Shown here one piece after another: positions 1-7,125 of a DNA stretch of 11,527 bases. Below the pieces are notes generated by a model. It had not been told where the DNA came from and made no database searches. It saw only the letters and a program-made list of their open reading frames with translations. This DNA is from Bacteroidales bacterium. Lineage in GTDB: Bacteria; Bacteroidota; Bacteroidia; Bacteroidales; WCHB1-69. Where the stretch lies: assembly GCA_016290715.1 (NCBI GenBank), contig JAEEUY010000147.1, forward strand, positions 1 to 11,527. The letters run 5' to 3'. Made by a program: the position numbers and the translations under genes. The stretch's first letter is position 1, and every line of letters begins with the position of its first letter.

Positions 1-263
1 ACCCCTATGATGTTCCCCGTTCCCACACGACCTGAAAGGGCCATGGCAAATGCCTGAAACGAAGAAATCCCCGTCTTTTGCTTTTTGTCGGTGGAAAACA
101 ACAGACGTGTCATCTCACCGAAACGACGCACTTGTATAAAGCGTGTGCGTAAGGAAAAGTAGAGGCCGGCACCGAGGCAGAGACATACTAATGGCGGACT
201 CCATATCCAATTGGAAATGGTAGTGATGATGTTCTCAATGCTAATAGAGAGAAAAAATGCCAT
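1..263 (-). CDS. Sodium:alanine symporter family protein (AGCS), N-terminal fragment cut by window edge
   Basis: Reading the minus strand from the ATG at 263 gives 87 codons that stay open to the window edge, so the 3' end lies outside. The protein starts MAFFLSISIENII and has a hydrophobic first segment at about residues 20-37 (SPPLVCLCLGAGLYFSL). This is followed by the basic stretch RTRFIQVRRF and then GISSFQAFAMALSGRVGTGN at about 65-84. The order G-G-LYFS-R-F-Q-RRF followed by SSFQAF-LSGRVGTGNI is the N-terminal signature of the AGCS family (TC 2.A.25). These inner-membrane carriers import alanine or glycine with Na+. Substrate cannot be told from this fragment. A TAnnTTTG promoter lies about 32 nt upstream. 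Identification rests on recognised family motifs; the rest of the protein is unseen. Confidence 0.87.
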   Translation of the reverse strand, partial: MAFFLSISIENIITTISNWIWSPPLVCLCLGAGLYFSLRTRFIQVRRFGEMTRLLFSTDKKQKTGISSFQAFAMALSGRVGTGNIIG

Positions 264-294
264 CCGATTATTTTAGCGATTTTTTTTACAGAGG

Positions 295-302
295 CAAAAA
301 TA
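295..302 (-). promoter_or_regulatory. Bacteroidota -7 promoter element for the AGCS symporter
   Basis: On the minus strand this reads TATTTTTG, a match to the Bacteroidota -7 consensus TAnnTTTG. A start site about 7 nt downstream would leave a leader of about 25 nt before the ATG at 263. At the expected -33 distance there is only CTG in place of TTG, so the upstream element is weak. Confidence 0.5.
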
Positions 303-371
303 CAAAAGAAATCTAATTTGTCAGACTGATTCATTTCGTTTGAATGAAAGAAAGTATAATGGTCTATAAAT

Positions 372-421
372 CCCAAAATTTATATTGTTTTTTAGGATTA
401 TAATCCCAAAAAATCATATTG
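372..421 (+). repeat. Leader block, copy 1 (orphan)
   Basis: This AT-rich block of about 50 bp is repeated, with a few mismatches and single-base indels, at 469-518, immediately before the promoter of the DUF4143 ATPase. Shared elements in the same order are CC-A4/5-TTTATAT, a T-run, GGNTTATAATCC and an A-run. Copy 1 contains the perfect 12-bp palindrome GGATTATAATCC (395-406). No TATTTTTG element or gene follows this copy; it is followed by a remnant of an ATPase 3' end (434-459). Seen directly in the sequence; the idea that it is a leftover leader of a lost upstream paralogue is inference. Confidence 0.7.
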
Positions 422-433
422 TACTGATTTTTT

Positions 434-459
434 GACGGCACAATGACCGCCTTTGAGAT
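434..459 (+). pseudogene. 26-bp fossil of the C-terminal coding part of a DUF4143 ATPase gene
   Basis: These 26 bases match 1586-1611 inside the downstream ATPase gene at 24 of 26 positions. Both differences (GGC/GGT and ACC/ACT) are silent. In frame the fossil reads DGTMTAFE, identical to residues 338-345 of the intact protein, the strand that carries the E of the E-x-K motif. Similarity stops abruptly on both sides, and the frame closes at a TAG at 482-484. Two silent changes with nothing else fit descent from a coding sequence of the same family better than a chance match. Too short to be a gene. Confidence 0.7.
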
Positions 460-468
460 TTATGAAAA

Positions 469-518
469 CCAAAAATTTATATAGATTTTTCGGTTTATAA
501 TCCAAAAATTTATTATAA
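469..518 (+). repeat. Leader block, copy 2 (upstream of the ATPase promoter)
   Basis: Second copy of the 372-421 block, offset by about 97 bp. It contains CGGTTTATAATCC (491-503) and is followed by TTTCGGATTATTAAA (521-535). This gives an imperfect inverted arrangement of GGNTTAT and ATAATCC half-sites just upstream of the -7 element at 545. The position suggests an operator or autoregulatory site for the ATPase gene, but no regulator is identified here. Confidence 0.6.
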
Positions 519-520
519 TA

Positions 521-552
521 TTTCGGATTATTAAATATTATTTGTATTTTTG
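521..552 (+). promoter_or_regulatory. Promoter of the DUF4143 ATPase gene
   Basis: TATTTTTG at 545-552 matches the Bacteroidota -7 consensus TAnnTTTG. TTTCG at 521-525 sits at the expected -33 distance (19 nt) and is one base off the usual TTTG. The predicted start near 559 gives a leader of about 16 nt to the ATG at 575. It excludes the upstream TTG codon at 542, which would lie inside the promoter. Confidence 0.6.
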
Positions 553-574
553 CAGCACAAAACAACTGATAGGT

Positions 575-1726
575 ATGTCGCTTATTAAAAGACAATTACA
601 AATACGCATACAAGAACGTATGTTTAAAGGGAAGGCAATTGTTTTACTCGGGGCCAGACAAGTTGGAAAATCAACATTGTTTCAACAGATTTTAAACAAT
701 CCCGAACTGCCTGTACCGCAAGAACAGGTAAAGGTACTTTATTGTGATGATGCACGTGTCCGCGAACTGCTGGAACACGCTGACAACCTTAATGATATGC
801 GTCAGTTGGTGGCCAATAATCGTATTATTTTTGTGGATGAGGCGCAACGCATACAAGGGATAGGATTGATTCTCAAACTTATCACCGATCACTTCAAAGA
901 TGTGCAGTTGCTTATAACTGGCTCTTCGTCATTTATGTTGCAAGGAAAACTGAACGAGCCGCTAACAGGACGTAAATTTGAATATCATCTGTACCCGATT
1001 TCAACGCAAGAGCTGATGAACGATGGTGGCATTTTGAAAATCAAACAGTCATTTGAATCAAGATTGATATATGGCTCTTATCCTGATGTTGTTGTAGGTG
1101 AGGAAAATATCCACGACATATTGCTGAATCTGTCGGGTAGTTATATGTATCAGGATTTGTTGTCAATGGAAGGCGTGCGCAAACCCGTATTCATTGAGAA
1201 ACTGCTTGTGGCATTGGCCTTGCAAGTAGGTAGCGAAGTGTCATATAACGAATTGGCTCAAACAGTCGGGACAGATAGTAAAACGATAGAAAAATATGTT
1301 GACCTATTGGAAAAGTGCTACATAATTTTCCGTTTGAATGGATTAAGCCGCAATCTGCGTTCCGAGCTAAAAAAAAGCAAGAAAATATATTTTTATGACA
1401 ACGGTATTCGCAATGCACTGATACAGAATTTCAATCCTATCAACTTGCGACAAGATATGGTGGCACTTTGGGAAAACTTCTTTATCTCGGAGCGCATCAA
1501 ATATAACCATTACAACGACAGATATGTGAACACCTATTTCTGGCGCACCAACAGCCAGCAGGAGATTGACTATATTGAGGAGTGCGACGGTACAATGACT
1601 GCCTTTGAGATGAAATGGAATCCAAAGAGAGCAAAAGTCCGCTTCCCCAAGGCATTTTTAGAAGCATACGACATAAAAGAAACGGTGGTCATCACTCCCG
1701 ACAATTATTTGGAGTGGCTGCATTGA
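575..1726 (+). CDS. AAA ATPase with C-terminal DUF4143 domain
   Basis: A 383-residue protein. The AAA_14-type ATPase domain has Walker A GARQVGKST (26-34), Walker B IIFVDEA (84-90) and a sensor-like TGSSS (115-119), followed by the family's GRKFEYHLYP (132-141). A winged-helix-like middle (about 220-260) leads to the DUF4143 domain. That domain ends with WRTNSQQEIDYI (323-334) and FEMKW (344-348); D332 with E345-x-K347 resembles a PD-(D/E)XK nuclease core. The ATG at 575 is chosen because the longer frame begins with a TTG inside the promoter. Members are abundant, often multicopy, in Bacteroidales; their cellular role is not established. The gene stands alone: divergent from the symporter and convergent with rfbC. 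Its leader is duplicated just upstream with a fossil of a related gene. Length and motifs indicate an intact gene. Confidence 0.93.
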   Translation: MSLIKRQLQIRIQERMFKGKAIVLLGARQVGKSTLFQQILNNPELPVPQEQVKVLYCDDARVRELLEHADNLNDMRQLVANNRIIFVDEAQRIQGIGLILKLITDHFKDVQLLITGSSSFMLQGKLNEPLTGRKFEYHLYPISTQELMNDGGILKIKQSFESRLIYGSYPDVVVGEENIHDILLNLSGSYMYQDLLSMEGVRKPVFIEKLLVALALQVGSEVSYNELAQTVGTDSKTIEKYVDLLEKCYIIFRLNGLSRNLRSELKKSKKIYFYDNGIRNALIQNFNPINLRQDMVALWENFFISERIKYNHYNDRYVNTYFWRTNSQQEIDYIEECDGTMTAFEMKWNPKRAKVRFPKAFLEAYDIKETVVITPDNYLEWLH

Positions 1727-1776
1727 CGGATTTTTCTACCGTACTTCTTTTGGAAAAATAGAATGTACTTATAGGA

Positions 1777-2319
1777 TTAAAATGGACTTATGAATTCATT
1801 GAATTGGAATCCGTTTCGATCTTTTTCAGAAATAATGGGGTTCTCAATCCGCCAATCTACGGCAATGACAGGATCGTTGTAGATGATAGAAGCTTCTGAT
1901 TCCTTGTGATAGAAATTGCTACACTTGTAAGCAAAAATGGTATTGTTTTCCAATACCGAGAATCCATGTGCAAATCCCTGAGGAATAAATAGTTGCCAGT
2001 GATTGTCTCCTGTTAGTTCGGCAGCGACATACTTCCCGTAAGTAGGACTTTTTTTCCGAAGGTCAACGGCCACATCTAACACGGATCCTTGAATGACACT
2101 CACCAATTTGGCTTGACAGAAAGGTGGTTTTTGAAAATGCAATCCGCGGACAACATTTTTTTGCGAAAAGGATTGGTTGTCTTGTACGAAGGTTTCGTTA
2201 ACGCCGGCGGCGCGGTATCTTTCTTCGTTATAGGTTTCAAAAAAATACCCGCGTTCGTATCCAAAAACTTGTGGCTTAATCAGCAATACTCCTTCAATTT
2301 CTGTTTTGATAACTTCCAT
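1777..2319 (-). CDS. rfbC: dTDP-4-dehydrorhamnose 3,5-epimerase
   Basis: A 180-residue cupin enzyme of full family length. It epimerises C3 and C5 of dTDP-4-keto-6-deoxyglucose, the third step of dTDP-L-rhamnose synthesis for surface polysaccharide, in the cytoplasm. Family motifs visible are GYFFETYNEERY (24-35), VRGLHFQ with the catalytic-type His61, QAKLVSVIQGSVLDVAVDLR (69-88), FIPQGFAHGF (111-120), Tyr131 at the position of the catalytic Tyr, and SEKD with Asp167. It starts 2 nt after the stop codon of the radical SAM gene and is probably translationally coupled to it. No other rhamnose genes (rmlA, B, D) are in the window, which is unusual because they are often clustered. Convergent with the ATPase gene; no convincing terminator hairpin in the 50-bp gap. 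Confidence 0.97.
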   Translation of the reverse strand: MEVIKTEIEGVLLIKPQVFGYERGYFFETYNEERYRAAGVNETFVQDNQSFSQKNVVRGLHFQKPPFCQAKLVSVIQGSVLDVAVDLRKKSPTYGKYVAAELTGDNHWQLFIPQGFAHGFSVLENNTIFAYKCSNFYHKESEASIIYNDPVIAVDWRIENPIISEKDRNGFQFNEFISPF

Positions 2320-2321
2320 AA

Positions 2322-3095
2322 CTATTCATATACAGCGGCTTCAATGCCTAATGCGCGCACTTTGTCCGCAATGATTTCCAAATCTTTTTTATAAATTTTG
2401 ATTAATTTTTGTGCTGGTGTTTCCCTGTCCAACGAGTACAGCACTACCCGAAGCGGGTGTATATCTTTTATTATTTGCAGCCACGCGGTGATATTTTCGT
2501 TCGTGGTGTTGTCAAAAAAAGTGCCGCCGACTTCTCCTTTAAGAAACATCGATTGGATGACACATTGTCCGTTGAACTTTTTAAGTTCATGTACAGTTTC
2601 CGCAAGGGTAATGGGAATGAGCGGACGATTGATCATCTGGTATAGGGGTTCCAGACCGGCATCTAATTTAAGCATAGGGTTTTCGATGCTCATTAATGCC
2701 TCCCGAACCGATTCCTTTTGCAGTTGGGTGGAGTTGGACAAGCAAGTGATAATCGCGCGGGGATAATATTGGTCGCGGATTTTTTTTAGTCCGGCGATAA
2801 TGGTGTCAAATTCGGGGTGCAGGGTGGGTTCTCCGTTACCTGAGAAGGTAATGCTATCCACATGCACGTGTTCTTCATGGCATTGCTGAAGTTTCATTCT
2901 GATGGCTTCTAAAATGGTGGGGGCAGGAAGAAAATGGGTGCTTGCAATGTTTTTTTCCAAGGTCCAGCCACATTCGCAATAAATACAGTCGAAAGAGCAG
3001 ATTTTTACATCCGTAGGAGAAATGTTGATACCCAAAGAACTGCCTAACCTGCGGCTATGAATAGGACCAAATGCGATAGATTCCCACAAAAACAT
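2322..3095 (-). CDS. Radical SAM protein, TYW1-like (COG0731-type)
   Basis: A 257-residue protein with the sequence GPIHSRRLGSSLGIN (10-24) followed by KICSFDCIYCECG (31-43). Cys33, Cys37 and Cys40 form the CX3CX2C motif that binds the 4Fe-4S cluster and SAM. TFSGNGEPTLHPEF (83-96) is the GGE-like SAM-contact motif. This combination marks the family related to the radical SAM core of the archaeal/eukaryal wyosine synthase TYW1. Bacterial members lack an assigned substrate, and bacterial tRNA-Phe is not known to carry wyosine, so a tRNA role is only an analogy. First gene of an operon with rfbC. The promoter TATTTTTG at 3167-3174 implies a leader of about 65 nt, longer than others in the window. 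Confidence 0.92.
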   Translation of the reverse strand: MFLWESIAFGPIHSRRLGSSLGINISPTDVKICSFDCIYCECGWTLEKNIASTHFLPAPTILEAIRMKLQQCHEEHVHVDSITFSGNGEPTLHPEFDTIIAGLKKIRDQYYPRAIITCLSNSTQLQKESVREALMSIENPMLKLDAGLEPLYQMINRPLIPITLAETVHELKKFNGQCVIQSMFLKGEVGGTFFDNTTNENITAWLQIIKDIHPLRVVLYSLDRETPAQKLIKIYKKDLEIIADKVRALGIEAAVYE

Positions 3096-3166
3096 AACAA
3101 GATGGTTTTTAATTTATTGATTTGTAAGTTTGTAAACAAAATGCTTATTTTACATTTTTTTCGTGG

Positions 3167-3174
3167 CAAAAATA
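3167..3174 (-). promoter_or_regulatory. -7 promoter element of the radical SAM-rfbC operon
   Basis: The minus strand reads TATTTTTG (TAnnTTTG consensus) in the 117-bp gap after mfd. There is no TTG at the expected -33 distance. The implied leader (about 3160 to 3096) contains TTTGTAAACAAA (plus strand 3129-3140), an inverted pair of TTTGT/ACAAA preceded by a direct TTTGTAAG copy at 3121. Confidence 0.5.
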
Positions 3175-3212
3175 CTAAAAAAAATGGCACAATCGGTGCG
3201 ATGAGAGGACAG

Positions 3213-6200
3213 TTAACATTCCGCTTCCATGCGGTTGAACCATTCCAGTGCTTTTTGAATGGTGGGCACGTCTTTTATATAGAGGGTCAGTTTTTTGTTG
3301 TTTTCTTTGATCTGGGTATAGGGATAGTGGTTTTGGATGAATGTCAGAATATTGCCAAAGAGTTGCGATTGGTAAAAAGCGGCGTTGCTGTTTTCAATAA
3401 AATAGCCTATCATCATTCGCTGTTTGAGAACAATTTTCTCGAAATAGAGATGGGCGGCTTTGCGGCGGAGTGGGATGGTTTTCAGCAACTCTTCGGTTTC
3501 ATGCGGCAAGGCACCAAACATATCCAAAAGTTTGGATCTGAATTTATCTAACTCTTCATCATCTCGAATCTGGTCTAATTCTTTATACAAACTCATTCGT
3601 TCACTGAGACTTGCAACGTAGTCGCTGGGGAACAGAAGTCCGAGGTCGGTTTCCAGCATACATTCCCGTTCAACGAGGGTGGGGTTGTCGGTTTCAGGGA
3701 CATCCTGTTCTTGCAGTTCCAAAATGGCTTCATTGAGAATTTTCTGATAGACTTCGAAGCCGATTTCTGAAATGAAACCGCTCTGGTCGGCCCCCAACAC
3801 ATCGCCTGCTCCGCGGATATCCATGTCGCGCATGGCAATTTGAAAGCCGCTGCCGATTTCGGAGTAATCTTCAATGGCTTTTAGTCGTTTGCGTGCTTGC
3901 TCATTCAGCGTGTCGTAAGGCTTGGTAAGCATGTAGCAAAAAGCCTTTTTGTTGTTCCGGCCGACGCGTCCCCGCAACTGGTGCAGCACGTTGAGCGCAA
4001 AATTCTGTGCATCGTTGATGATCATCGTGTTGGCATTGGAAATATCCAATCCTGATTCAACGATGGTGGTAGCCACTAAAACGTCGTATCGTCCTTCAAT
4101 AAAATCCATCATTATTTTTTCCAACTCTTTCCCCTCCATTTGTCCGTGACCGATGGCAATACGGGCATCAGGCACGAGTCGTTTCACCATGGCTGCCACC
4201 TCTGCAATATTTTGGACTTTGTTGTGAACCACAAAAACTTGTCCGCCGCGTTGGAGTTCAAAGGAGATGGCATCTCGAATAATAGACTCTTCAAAGGGGT
4301 GGACTTCAGTTTGGATCGGGTAGCGGTTCATGGGGGGGGTGGCAATAACCGAGATGTCTCGTGCACCCATCATGGAAAATTGCAGCGTTCGCGGGATGGG
4401 TGTCGCAGACATGGTCAGTGTGTCAACGGTTACTTTCAGTTCCCGCAGTTTTTCTTTGGCTCCTACGCCAAATTTCTGTTCTTCATCAATAATAAGCAGT
4501 CCTAAATCTTTAAAAATCACATCTTTACCTAAAATCCGGTGGGTACCTATCAAAATGTCTATTTTCCCTGATTTGAGATCGGCAAGGGTTTGATGGATTT
4601 GTTTGGTGGTGCGGAATCGGTTAATATAGGCAATTTTGCAAGGAAAATCGTGAAGACGTTCCGAAAAAGTGTTATAATGTTGCAAGGCTAAAACGGTAGT
4701 GGGAACCAGAATGGCCACCTGTTTATTGTCGCAAACGGCTTTGAATGCGGCACGGATGGCAATCTCAGTTTTGCCGAACCCCACATCTCCGCACAGCAAC
4801 CGATCCATTGGGCAATCGGATTGCATGTCGTTTTTCACCTCTTGCATGGCTTTCACTTGATCGGGAGTGTCTTCATACATAAAGGAGGCTTCCAGTTCGG
4901 TTTGCAGGTAGTTGTCGGGGGAAAAGGCGAAGCCCTTTTGTGCTTTGCGTTGGGCGTAAAGCTTAATCAGGTCGATGGCGAGTTCCTTTACCCGTTTTTT
5001 GGTGCGTTCTTTCATGCGCTCCCATGTGCCGGAACCGATTCGGTGCAGCGACGGCGCAGTGCCCTCTTTCCCTACGTATTTGGATATTTTGTGCAAGGAA
5101 TGGATGCTGATAAACAGCGTGTCCCCGTCTTTGTACTCCAACTTAATCACCTCTTGTTCCACACCGTTTACCTCAATTTTGGCCAACCCTTTGTAAACAC
5201 CAATCCCATGGTCGATGTGAACAACGAAGTCGCCAGGCTGCAGATCATAAATCTCCTTGAGTGTAAAAGCTTCACTCCGTTTGTACCGGTCGCGGATCAC
5301 AAAACGGTGGTATTTTCCAAATACTTGGTGGTCGGTATAAAGACACAGCTTGCTCTTTTCATCGCGGAATCCCTCGTGGAGAATGAACGGATAGGCAGTG
5401 TACAAATCTTCTACCTGCAGATTCGACTCTTGTTTTTGATTATAGGTGCCGAGTAAATCCAAAATGATGTGGTGCATCCGGTTTAACTGGTGTTCATTTT
5501 CAGTTAGGAAAATGGTTTTATACCCGTGTTCCCGATTGTCAATCCATTCATCTAAAAGGAGCTCGATTTTCTTATTGAATGCGTTTTGCGGAAGAATGCC
5601 GAAATCAATGCTATCATCGTAGTGATGAAAAAAAGTGGAATCAATTTCAATCAATTTGTGATTGTCCACTTGTTGCATCAGGCAAGCCTCGTTAATGTAA
5701 AGCTCTTCTGGTGTGAGTTGCGGAATGGTTGTCTCAATTTGTTCGTATGTTTCATTTGCTTTTTTGAACAGACGGTGCAAATCATTTTTCACATCCCCTA
5801 ATTTCTTAATCCAAAAAATGTCTTCTGGAGATAAAAAATCAAAAAAACTCACCCGCTTTTCTACCGTTTCCATTGTTGAGACGAGCGGCATGATGTGAAG
5901 CTTATCCACTTCTCTTACAGATAATTGTGTGTTGGTGTCAAACAAACGGATTGATTCCACGGTATCGCCCGAAAGTTCAATACGATAGGGATATTCTTCC
6001 GAAAATGAAAAAATATCGAAAATAGCTCCCCGCCACGCAAATTGCCCGGGTTCAAAAACGAAATCTTCTTGTTTGTATTGGTATTCGTACAAAAAATTGA
6101 TAAAGATATCAATGGGTAAAATTTCACCTTTTTTAACAGTAAAAGAGTTGCTTTTTAGAAATTGGGTGGATACTAATTTTTCAGATAGCGCCTCGGGGTA

Positions 6201-6593
6201 GGTAACAATGACATAATGTTGTTGATCGTAAATGAGTTTGTTGATGATTTCGGAGCGAAGTTTGATGTTGGCGTTATCGGTATCTTCAAAATGATATGGA
6301 CTGCGATAGGAAGAAGGAAAATAGTGTACCCGCTTTTCTTCCAAAGGTTTCCCTTGGTCATCCAACATTTTTTCAATATCATGGTAAAAAAAGGCGGAAG
6401 ACTCTTTGTCGGGGAAAACAAACAGGTGATTTTGTTGCAACGATTGACAAGCAGGGGCAGCGGCCAATGCCAATGATGATCCGCTTAATCCATTGATAGA
6501 TAGTTTTTTATTTCCATTATTTTGAGCAATAAAAGATTTTAATCGGTCTTTTTCCGGAGATTGAAAAAGTTGTTCTATCTCTTCTTGAATCAT
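3213..6593 (-). CDS. mfd: Transcription-repair coupling factor Mfd
   Basis: An 1126-residue protein, close to the 1148 of E. coli Mfd and complete. It displaces RNA polymerase stalled at DNA lesions and recruits UvrA to start nucleotide excision repair. Domains in order: UvrB-like N-terminal region (about 1-330); CarD-like RNA polymerase-interaction domain beginning PGDFVVHIDHGIGVY (D455); superfamily 2 motor with Walker A GDVGFGKT (602-609), DEEQ (703-706), SAT (729-731), VATTIVESGLDI and QLRGRVGR (872-879); and the C-terminal regulatory D7 domain (about 975-1126). A TTG seven codons upstream (6614) extends the frame, but it overlaps the -7 promoter element at 6612-6619, so the ATG at 6593 is taken as the start. 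Transcribed alone from a promoter divergent to the metal-binding protein gene. No frameshift or missing motif seen. Confidence 0.99.
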   Translation of the reverse strand: MIQEEIEQLFQSPEKDRLKSFIAQNNGNKKLSINGLSGSSLALAAAPACQSLQQNHLFVFPDKESSAFFYHDIEKMLDDQGKPLEEKRVHYFPSSYRSPYHFEDTDNANIKLRSEIINKLIYDQQHYVIVTYPEALSEKLVSTQFLKSNSFTVKKGEILPIDIFINFLYEYQYKQEDFVFEPGQFAWRGAIFDIFSFSEEYPYRIELSGDTVESIRLFDTNTQLSVREVDKLHIMPLVSTMETVEKRVSFFDFLSPEDIFWIKKLGDVKNDLHRLFKKANETYEQIETTIPQLTPEELYINEACLMQQVDNHKLIEIDSTFFHHYDDSIDFGILPQNAFNKKIELLLDEWIDNREHGYKTIFLTENEHQLNRMHHIILDLLGTYNQKQESNLQVEDLYTAYPFILHEGFRDEKSKLCLYTDHQVFGKYHRFVIRDRYKRSEAFTLKEIYDLQPGDFVVHIDHGIGVYKGLAKIEVNGVEQEVIKLEYKDGDTLFISIHSLHKISKYVGKEGTAPSLHRIGSGTWERMKERTKKRVKELAIDLIKLYAQRKAQKGFAFSPDNYLQTELEASFMYEDTPDQVKAMQEVKNDMQSDCPMDRLLCGDVGFGKTEIAIRAAFKAVCDNKQVAILVPTTVLALQHYNTFSERLHDFPCKIAYINRFRTTKQIHQTLADLKSGKIDILIGTHRILGKDVIFKDLGLLIIDEEQKFGVGAKEKLRELKVTVDTLTMSATPIPRTLQFSMMGARDISVIATPPMNRYPIQTEVHPFEESIIRDAISFELQRGGQVFVVHNKVQNIAEVAAMVKRLVPDARIAIGHGQMEGKELEKIMMDFIEGRYDVLVATTIVESGLDISNANTMIINDAQNFALNVLHQLRGRVGRNNKKAFCYMLTKPYDTLNEQARKRLKAIEDYSEIGSGFQIAMRDMDIRGAGDVLGADQSGFISEIGFEVYQKILNEAILELQEQDVPETDNPTLVERECMLETDLGLLFPSDYVASLSERMSLYKELDQIRDDEELDKFRSKLLDMFGALPHETEELLKTIPLRRKAAHLYFEKIVLKQRMMIGYFIENSNAAFYQSQLFGNILTFIQNHYPYTQIKENNKKLTLYIKDVPTIQKALEWFNRMEAEC

Positions 6594-6611
6594 AGCATTA
6601 AAATTGGGGTG

Positions 6612-6619
6612 CAAAAGTA
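6612..6619 (-). promoter_or_regulatory. -7 promoter element of mfd
   Basis: The minus strand reads TACTTTTG, matching TAnnTTTG. A start site near 6605 leaves a leader of about 12 nt before the ATG at 6593. The element overlaps the alternative TTG codon at 6614, which therefore cannot be the start. No clear -33 TTG at 19-21 nt. Confidence 0.55.
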
Positions 6620-6649
6620 CGATTTTTTAAGAGTTTGAATGAATTTTTG

Positions 6650-6657
6650 TATTTTTG
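6650..6657 (+). promoter_or_regulatory. -7 promoter element of the metal-binding protein/C10 peptidase unit
   Basis: TATTTTTG at 6650-6657 fits TAnnTTTG; start near 6664 and ATG at 6685. It is divergent to, and only about 30 bp from, the mfd -7 element, so the two polymerases would compete for overlapping -33 regions. The -33 region here is a T-run without a clear TTG. Confidence 0.55.
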
Positions 6658-6684
6658 CACTTGCATATTTAATCAAAAACAGAG

Positions 6685-7113
6685 ATGAAAAGAATTTTTA
6701 TTTTGGTTTTTGTGGCATTGTTTGCAGTTACTGGCTATGCACAAAAATCTATTGTAAAGAAAATTACGATTCAAACCAATGGTGTTTGCGCAGAATGCAA
6801 GAAAATAATGATGGAAAATGTACCCCAATGGAATGGGGTTCGTTCTTGCACCTATGATATGAATTCATCCAAACTGACGATTGTTTATGATGAGGGGAAA
6901 ACGGATGCGAATACGCTGAGGGCAAATGTAAGTAAATTGGGCTATGATGCTGACCATATCAAAGCCAATGATGAGGCACGGGCAAAACTTCCTGCTTGTT
7001 GTCGCGTTCCCAAGTATCAGGAACATCATTGTGGCAGCGGTTGCAGTCACGGAACCTCGGGAGGCTGCAATCATGGTGGCAAATCGTCAGGGGGATGTAA
7101 TCACAAGCATTAA
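6685..7113 (+). CDS. Secreted heavy-metal-associated (HMA) domain protein with Cys/His-rich tail
   Basis: A 142-residue protein. A signal peptide (1-19, MKRIFILVFVALFAVTGYA) predicts export to the periplasm or beyond. Residues 25-92 follow the ferredoxin-like HMA pattern of copper chaperones and P-type ATPase N-termini: ITIQTNGVCAEC (27-38), a hydrophobic strand KLTIVYDE (63-70), and LRANVSKLGYDAD (78-90). The metal site is CAEC (35-38), preceded by N-G-V instead of the usual G-M-T/H. The tail adds CC (105-106), HHC (114-116) and three C-x-H pairs at 120/122, 128/130 and 138/140, with GGCNH present twice, plus a terminal His142. This suggests soft-metal (Cu, Zn or similar) binding, but the metal is not identified. 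The C10 peptidase gene starts 12 nt after its stop, so the two are probably co-transcribed. Confidence 0.87.
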   Translation: MKRIFILVFVALFAVTGYAQKSIVKKITIQTNGVCAECKKIMMENVPQWNGVRSCTYDMNSSKLTIVYDEGKTDANTLRANVSKLGYDADHIKANDEARAKLPACCRVPKYQEHHCGSGCSHGTSGGCNHGGKSSGGCNHKH

Positions 7114-7125
7114 CAGATAGAGAAA

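Noticed and set aside
542..574. In-frame N-terminal extension of the ATPase from a TTG at 542
   Set aside because: It begins at the promoter: TATTTTTG at 545-552 lies inside the extension, so it is not expected to be transcribed.
1727..1776. A further leader copy after the ATPase gene (TATAGGATTAAAAT near 1770)
   Set aside because: Similarity to the 372-421 block is limited to about ten AT-rich bases; not distinguishable from chance.
3177..3199. Possible intrinsic terminator after mfd (GCAC-cgatt-GTGC followed by eight T on the minus strand)
   Set aside because: The stem has only 4 bp and cannot be extended; too weak to call.
3057..3551. Plus-strand frame of 164 codons spanning the mfd 3' end and the intergenic region
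   Set aside because: Overlaps two conserved minus-strand genes and shows no family motif.
4821..5456. Long plus-strand frame (211 codons) inside mfd
   Set aside because: Antisense shadow of a conserved gene; it has no recognisable domain and no promoter-like element.
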